From Rotaria sp. Silwood1 (lineage: Eukaryota > Rotifera > Eurotatoria > Philodinida > Philodinidae), in NCBI GenBank assembly GCA_905250075.1, contig CAJNOP010000027.1, positions 694,032 to 758,031 of the forward strand: a stretch of 64,000 bases of DNA, read 5' to 3'. Positions 59,873 through 64,000 of the stretch are shown here, one piece after another (within the stretch, counting starts at the first letter, position 1; every line of letters begins with the position of its first letter). The notes under the pieces were generated by a model. That model made no database searches. It was given only the letters and a program-made list of their open reading frames with translations, and had not been told where the DNA came from. Both the position numbers and the translations under genes were made by a program.

Positions 59873-62265
59873 TTATCGCTGTGGTTGTGGTATTTGAATA
59901 TGTGTTTGAAAATTTGTTTCACTTTTTGTTGGTATTCGTATAGAGGGTTTATTTCCAAGTATTCGATCAATATCAGCCATTATTGATGGAGTTAATTTTG
60001 AAACAACCTTTAATATAAAAGAATAAGAATATATTGAAATTTTTTATTTTTTTTTTATAAAATATATTTCATTATACTTGTATTGAATTAATATTTTCAT
60101 AGAGTTGTTCAACTGATGATGCACCGAGTAAAACACAATGAACATTTTCATTTTTTAAACACCATGCTGAAAGAAATATGACAAAAACAAAATATTTATT
60201 CTATCTTTATATTGAATTAGTTTTTTTTGTTATGAGAAAGAAATTTTTATATGTAAACTTTCAACAATGAAAATAACAATTCTGATATATTTGATTAATT
60301 TGACATTATACATACAAAAATTTCTATGACATTTATGTTCGGTGTGACATGATAGTATGAAAATGTATTTGTTTATTTTTAGTACTCAAAGAATATTCAA
60401 TTATAATAAACATAATATTTTGTTCTTTTTTTATTTCCTGAATTTTTTATTTTGATATCAAATGGAGAATTATTAAAAGAAGAAACAAAAAAAAAAGATT
60501 ATTTTTGAAACTCACCAATAGCTAATTGAGCAAGTGTACAATCAAATTTTGATGCTAAAACTGCTAATTCTCTTAATTTACTTTGTTGTTTTCGACCTTC
60601 ATCATTTAAAATTTTATCTTTTAACCATCCATATCCCTATGTGAATTATAATAAATTATTATTATTTTTTATTTTAATTAATTTTTGAAAAATCATCATT
60701 TAATACTTTAAGTGCAGCTCTTGAATGTAATGGTATACCATCATCATATTTTCCAGTTAATAAACCACATGCTAATGGTGACCAAGACATTGTACCAATT
60801 CCTAGAAATTATTTATTTATTTATTTATTAATAATAATATTTTAACATTTTCTTTAACCTATTTTATGATATATTTCTGGTAGATGAACTTCAACTTTAT
60901 CACGTTGAAATAAATGATATTCAGCTTGTTCACATATGGGTGGGATTAAATTAAATTGACGAGCAACTGAATAAGCTTCCTTTAAAAGAAAAAATAGATT
61001 TTTTTTTATTTATTTCAAAGAAAAAAGGAAATAATTTAAAATCATTTATTACCATTATTTCCATGGGTGACCATCTTGATGTTCCCCAATAGAAACAAAG
61101 ATTATCATTAATAACTTGTGTAAATGCTCGAACAATTTCTTTTATAGAAAAACACAAATGTAAAATTTATTCATATTATTACATAATACTTCATCTACCT
61201 TCCATGGGTACTGAAGAATCAGGTTTATTAGCAAATACAATATCAACATAATCCAATTGTAAACGTTCAAGACTAGCTCTTAAACCTTCAATAATATGTT
61301 TCCTTGAAAGTCCTTTTTCTGTTTCAGCTCTTTAAAATAAAACACGAAAAAAATTCTATTTCTAATAATCATTGTTTAACATACTTTCCACCCCAAAATA
61401 ATTTTGTTGATACAATATAACTTGATCTTCTCCATTTTTTCTTTTTTAAAACTTTTCCAAGTGTTATTTCCGCTCTAATATATATTAATATAATAGATAA
61501 AAATAATATCGAATGATTTTATTATTAAAAAACAAAAAATCTTACTTTCCAGCTGCATAAACTTCTGCTGTATCAAATAGATTAATTCCGCTATCATATG
61601 CAACAGTAACTAATTCTTCTGCAACATCATCTGATATTTGTCCACCAAATGTAACCCAAGTACCAAGGCCTAATTGAGATACTCGTAAACCATTACGTCC
61701 CAAGTTTCTAAAGAAAGAAAAATATTGTTTTGTTTTTTTTTTTAGATGTCAAAGCGATATGAAAATAGAAAAACAAGAAAGAAAACCTATATTTTATATC
61801 AGGTTTGTGAAATGAAAGAGAAGAAAAAATATGCGAATGCAAATGATCATTTTCTATAGAACGACGATCAAGATTTGGTGATGATGTTGATGATTGTAAA
61901 GGAACAATTGAACCACATAAATGACGTGTTGAACGTGGCATATGTATTTCATTTATTTTTTGATCTAATGATGAATTATGAAAATTACTAATTTGATGTT
62001 GGAAATTAAAAATATTATTTAAGCTTCTCTCATCTAATTGGTTATTATCTTCTTCATACAAAACATTAGCTGTTGCCGTCGTCGAAGTCGTTGTTGTTGT
62101 TGGTGATGGAAGTGATTTATTTGATTTTTGAGTTGCAAATGATGTTGCTGAGGAATGATGATGTGTTGGAGAAGCAACACTATGATGTCTACCTAATGGT
62201 GAATGTCCACTAGCAACCATAACTGATTTACGCTGATGCTGTCGAAGAGATGATGACGACGACAT
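59873..62265 (-). CDS. KCNAB: Voltage-gated potassium channel beta subunit, long N-terminal form
   Basis: Ten exons on the minus strand: 62265-61787, 61707-61546, 61474-61385, 61329-61199, 61138-61053, 60979-60859, 60801-60707, 60636-60516, 60166-60078 and 60007-59873; 502 residues. The aldo-keto reductase core starts at [20 protein letters not shown] (residue 161). It keeps the tetrad seen in Kv-beta: Asp205, Tyr210, Lys238 and Asn278, with family spacing. [21 protein letters not shown] and PEQ/EYH-type blocks follow, and [17 protein letters not shown] confirms Kv-beta over generic reductases. The protein is cytoplasmic, binds the T1 domain of Kv1 channels, and uses NADPH as a redox sensor. 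The first 159 residues are low-complexity, rich in Ser, Thr and His, and unlike vertebrate N-termini. A separate first exon lies upstream. Confidence 0.96.
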
Positions 62266-62767
62266 AGCCTTGTATGTTAGTTTCTTTTGTACACCGCCGT
62301 CATACAGAATACAACAAGGTAAACGACGATGCCAGGATCTTTATTCCGTTACTTGCTGTTCTGCTAATGGAAAAAAGCGAACGCGCTAAGCTAGGACGAC
62401 GATATGCATACTTCATACGTCAGAGGAGGAAAACTAGTGTCGCGGTATTGCTACCGCCCCATCTCTAATTGTTTTCTGCGAGTAAGTCGAGCCATCGGTT
62501 GTAGCGGTAACGAAAGACGATAAGCCAGAATCGACCAACCAACTCATTCTGTTTACATCAGCTGCAACAACAGCTTTTCTCGCTCTCTCCCTCCTTAAAA
62601 CATACGACTATTATAATGATGATAATGAATGCAAGAAGATTTTTCATTCATAAACAAAACACACATGGTCTTTATCTTTTTACGGTATTCTCATTATTGT
62701 TTATTCATACTAATAGATAAATATACTTGTTGTTTGTTAAAAAAAAACACGAAATTCTTTTAAATAC
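62266..62767 (-). promoter_or_regulatory. Likely promoter and 5' UTR of the long Kv-beta form
   Basis: This interval between the two alternative first exons is locally more GC-rich (for example 'cgctaagctaggacgacgat') than the surrounding DNA. It would hold a separate promoter for the long form. No core element can be named with certainty. Confidence 0.35.
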
Positions 62768-62928
62768 CTGTATGAAACAATACGCGAACATTTACGTTGT
62801 TGTTTAAGTATTTGTTCTTGACATAATCGATGGATTTCATATTCACAAGGGCGTGAATAAATTCCACTAATTGATAAAGCATTCGAATTAGTAGTATTAG
62901 ATATTTTTCGCGTTGTACCATGATACAT
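62768..62928 (-). CDS. KCNAB: Alternative first coding exon of the Kv-beta gene
   Basis: An ORF from the ATG at 62928 to a GT donor after 62768 encodes 53 residues plus two bases, ending ...SRIVSY and 'AG'. The phase is the same as that of the downstream first exon (ending at 61787), and both finish with a Tyr codon followed by the partial 'AG' codon. Splicing into the exon at 61707 therefore gives ...SYRNLGRNG, matching the YRNLGKSG junction of vertebrate Kv-beta proteins, and a 396-residue isoform. Vertebrate KCNAB genes also use alternative N-termini, which control channel inactivation. The peptide starts MYHGTTRK and carries three cysteines. Confidence 0.8.
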
Positions 62929-64000
62929 TTCTGAATGTTTTGATTTTTAGTTCTTTTTTTTCCCTACCCTTTACCGAACAATAATATTATTTGATTGTTA
63001 TCTTATCTGGATAAAAAGAAATTCTAGATTAAAATCCGAAGATAGATGATGCGAGTACACTAAAATGACGTTCATTTAATAGAACAACTTCGTTGATTTT
63101 CTCTCGCTCTATTCTGTTTCTCTCAGTTCAACGTTTATTTCCGGTTCTGTTCACGACATTCTCGTCCTTGTTGCCTGTCTGTTACTGCAGAGTTTATTAT
63201 CAATTTACTCGTGCTTTATACTGCATACTTCTCTCGTTCGCTCTTGCTTTTACATAGACAGACACACACCATTAGATCACGCTCTTCTGATAGAAGTGTG
63301 TGTAATTGTCGTTCATCCACTGAAAAATATAAAGACCAAGCAAAAAAATCTCGAAGACAAAAGAAAAAAAAAACAAAAAGAGAAAAAAAAAGAAAAGATT
63401 TTATAGAAAGAATGAACTCAATAAAAGATAAAGACTAAAAGCATTCAATAGCTTTTACGAAAAACAAGAAGAGAGACAAAAAAAAACCACACAAAGGAAA
63501 AGAAAAGTGATGAATGTTTATCTGTTTTTTTTTCTTATCAAACTTACTTGAAGACCATTGGCACCGATGTTGTTGTCTCTGTCATTATTATAATCAGAAG
63601 TAATCAACATGATAATAATAACAATGAGTTACTCGATTTGTTTTCATTGAGCATATTAATATACACTACATCTAACCAACAAATACATTTTTGGAGAACA
63701 ATACAAATGAGCTCAAGAAAACGATTAAATGACTGTGAATACCGAAAGAAAATAAAAAATGTGGGCACTGCAAACTAGTAGAAAAATGTAAGAGAGAGAG
63801 AGAGTGAATGCAGAGAAATACCACACCCAATAATAATTTATTCTTTCCCTTGACTACTTGTCTCCTTCGCTCTCTCTCTCCCTATTGCGCGCGAGAGCTT
63901 TTGTCAACGGAACAACGACAGCGATAAAAAAAAGATGATTGTCTTCATTCTCGTCTTTTCCGAAGCACAAATGAATGCATGCATGTGCATACAGGGCCTT
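62929..64000. other. Upstream region of Kv-beta, microsatellites
   Basis: Contains a (ga)n run near 63793-63810, a (ct)-rich block near 63870 and 'gcgcgcgaga' near 63887. ORFs at 63211-63438 and 63548-63778 are Lys/Arg-rich or low complexity and show no family signature. More upstream exons of the channel gene could lie here but none can be supported. Confidence 0.4.

Noticed and set aside
63211..63778. Lys/Arg-rich plus-strand ORFs upstream of Kv-beta
   Set aside because: They come from A-rich low-complexity DNA with no conserved pattern; more likely promoter or 5' UTR territory.

Overview
The window reads as metazoan nuclear DNA: about 70% AT, genes split by many short GT-AG introns (mostly 45-120 nt), and conserved animal proteins (dynactin p25, PEX11, DNAJC21, ELOF1, the potassium-channel beta subunit). 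Small introns, pyrimidine-AG acceptors directly in front of start codons, tightly spaced co-directional gene pairs and local paralogue clusters point to a rotifer, most likely a bdelloid. That taxonomic call is inference. No rRNA, tRNA or CRISPR was seen.

The left 35.7 kb is accessory DNA. A tandem duplication carries two intact three-exon Fringe-like (GT31-type) glycosyltransferase genes on the minus strand (2242-3974 and 8850-12685). Flank fragments of further copies lie at about 60-480 and 34740-35650. Intron 1 of the second copy is swollen by transposons: a 383-bp element with an empty site in the sister copy, and a three-level nest of elements with 8-bp target duplications. Two more 8-bp-duplication elements lie at 14460-14903 and 18922-19368. 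A gene desert runs to 29.3 kb, followed by an intronless third paralogue (29315-30571, plus strand) and an unrelated two-exon membrane glycosyltransferase-like gene (32555-34115, minus).

From 35.65 to about 38.0 kb there is a repeat-rich stretch with a palindromic minisatellite, a 100-N assembly gap, a hairpin and degenerate tandem repeats.

The right 24 kb is conserved housekeeping territory: a beta-lactamase-like serine hydrolase (39938-41541, plus), DCTN5 and PEX11 (42643-44217, minus), a B-box-like coiled-coil gene (46008-46965, minus), a secreted MRH-like protein (49186-49802, plus), a small basic protein resembling POLR1G/RPA34 (51243-51875, minus), ELOF1 (53651-54014, minus), DNAJC21 (54153-57808, minus) and a Kv-beta subunit gene with two alternative first exons (59873-62928, minus). 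PEX11-DCTN5 and DNAJC21-ELOF1 are head-to-tail pairs about 140 bp apart and look like candidate operons resolved by spliced-leader trans-splicing. Exon coordinates were derived by hand from splice sites; every multi-exon model closes in frame.
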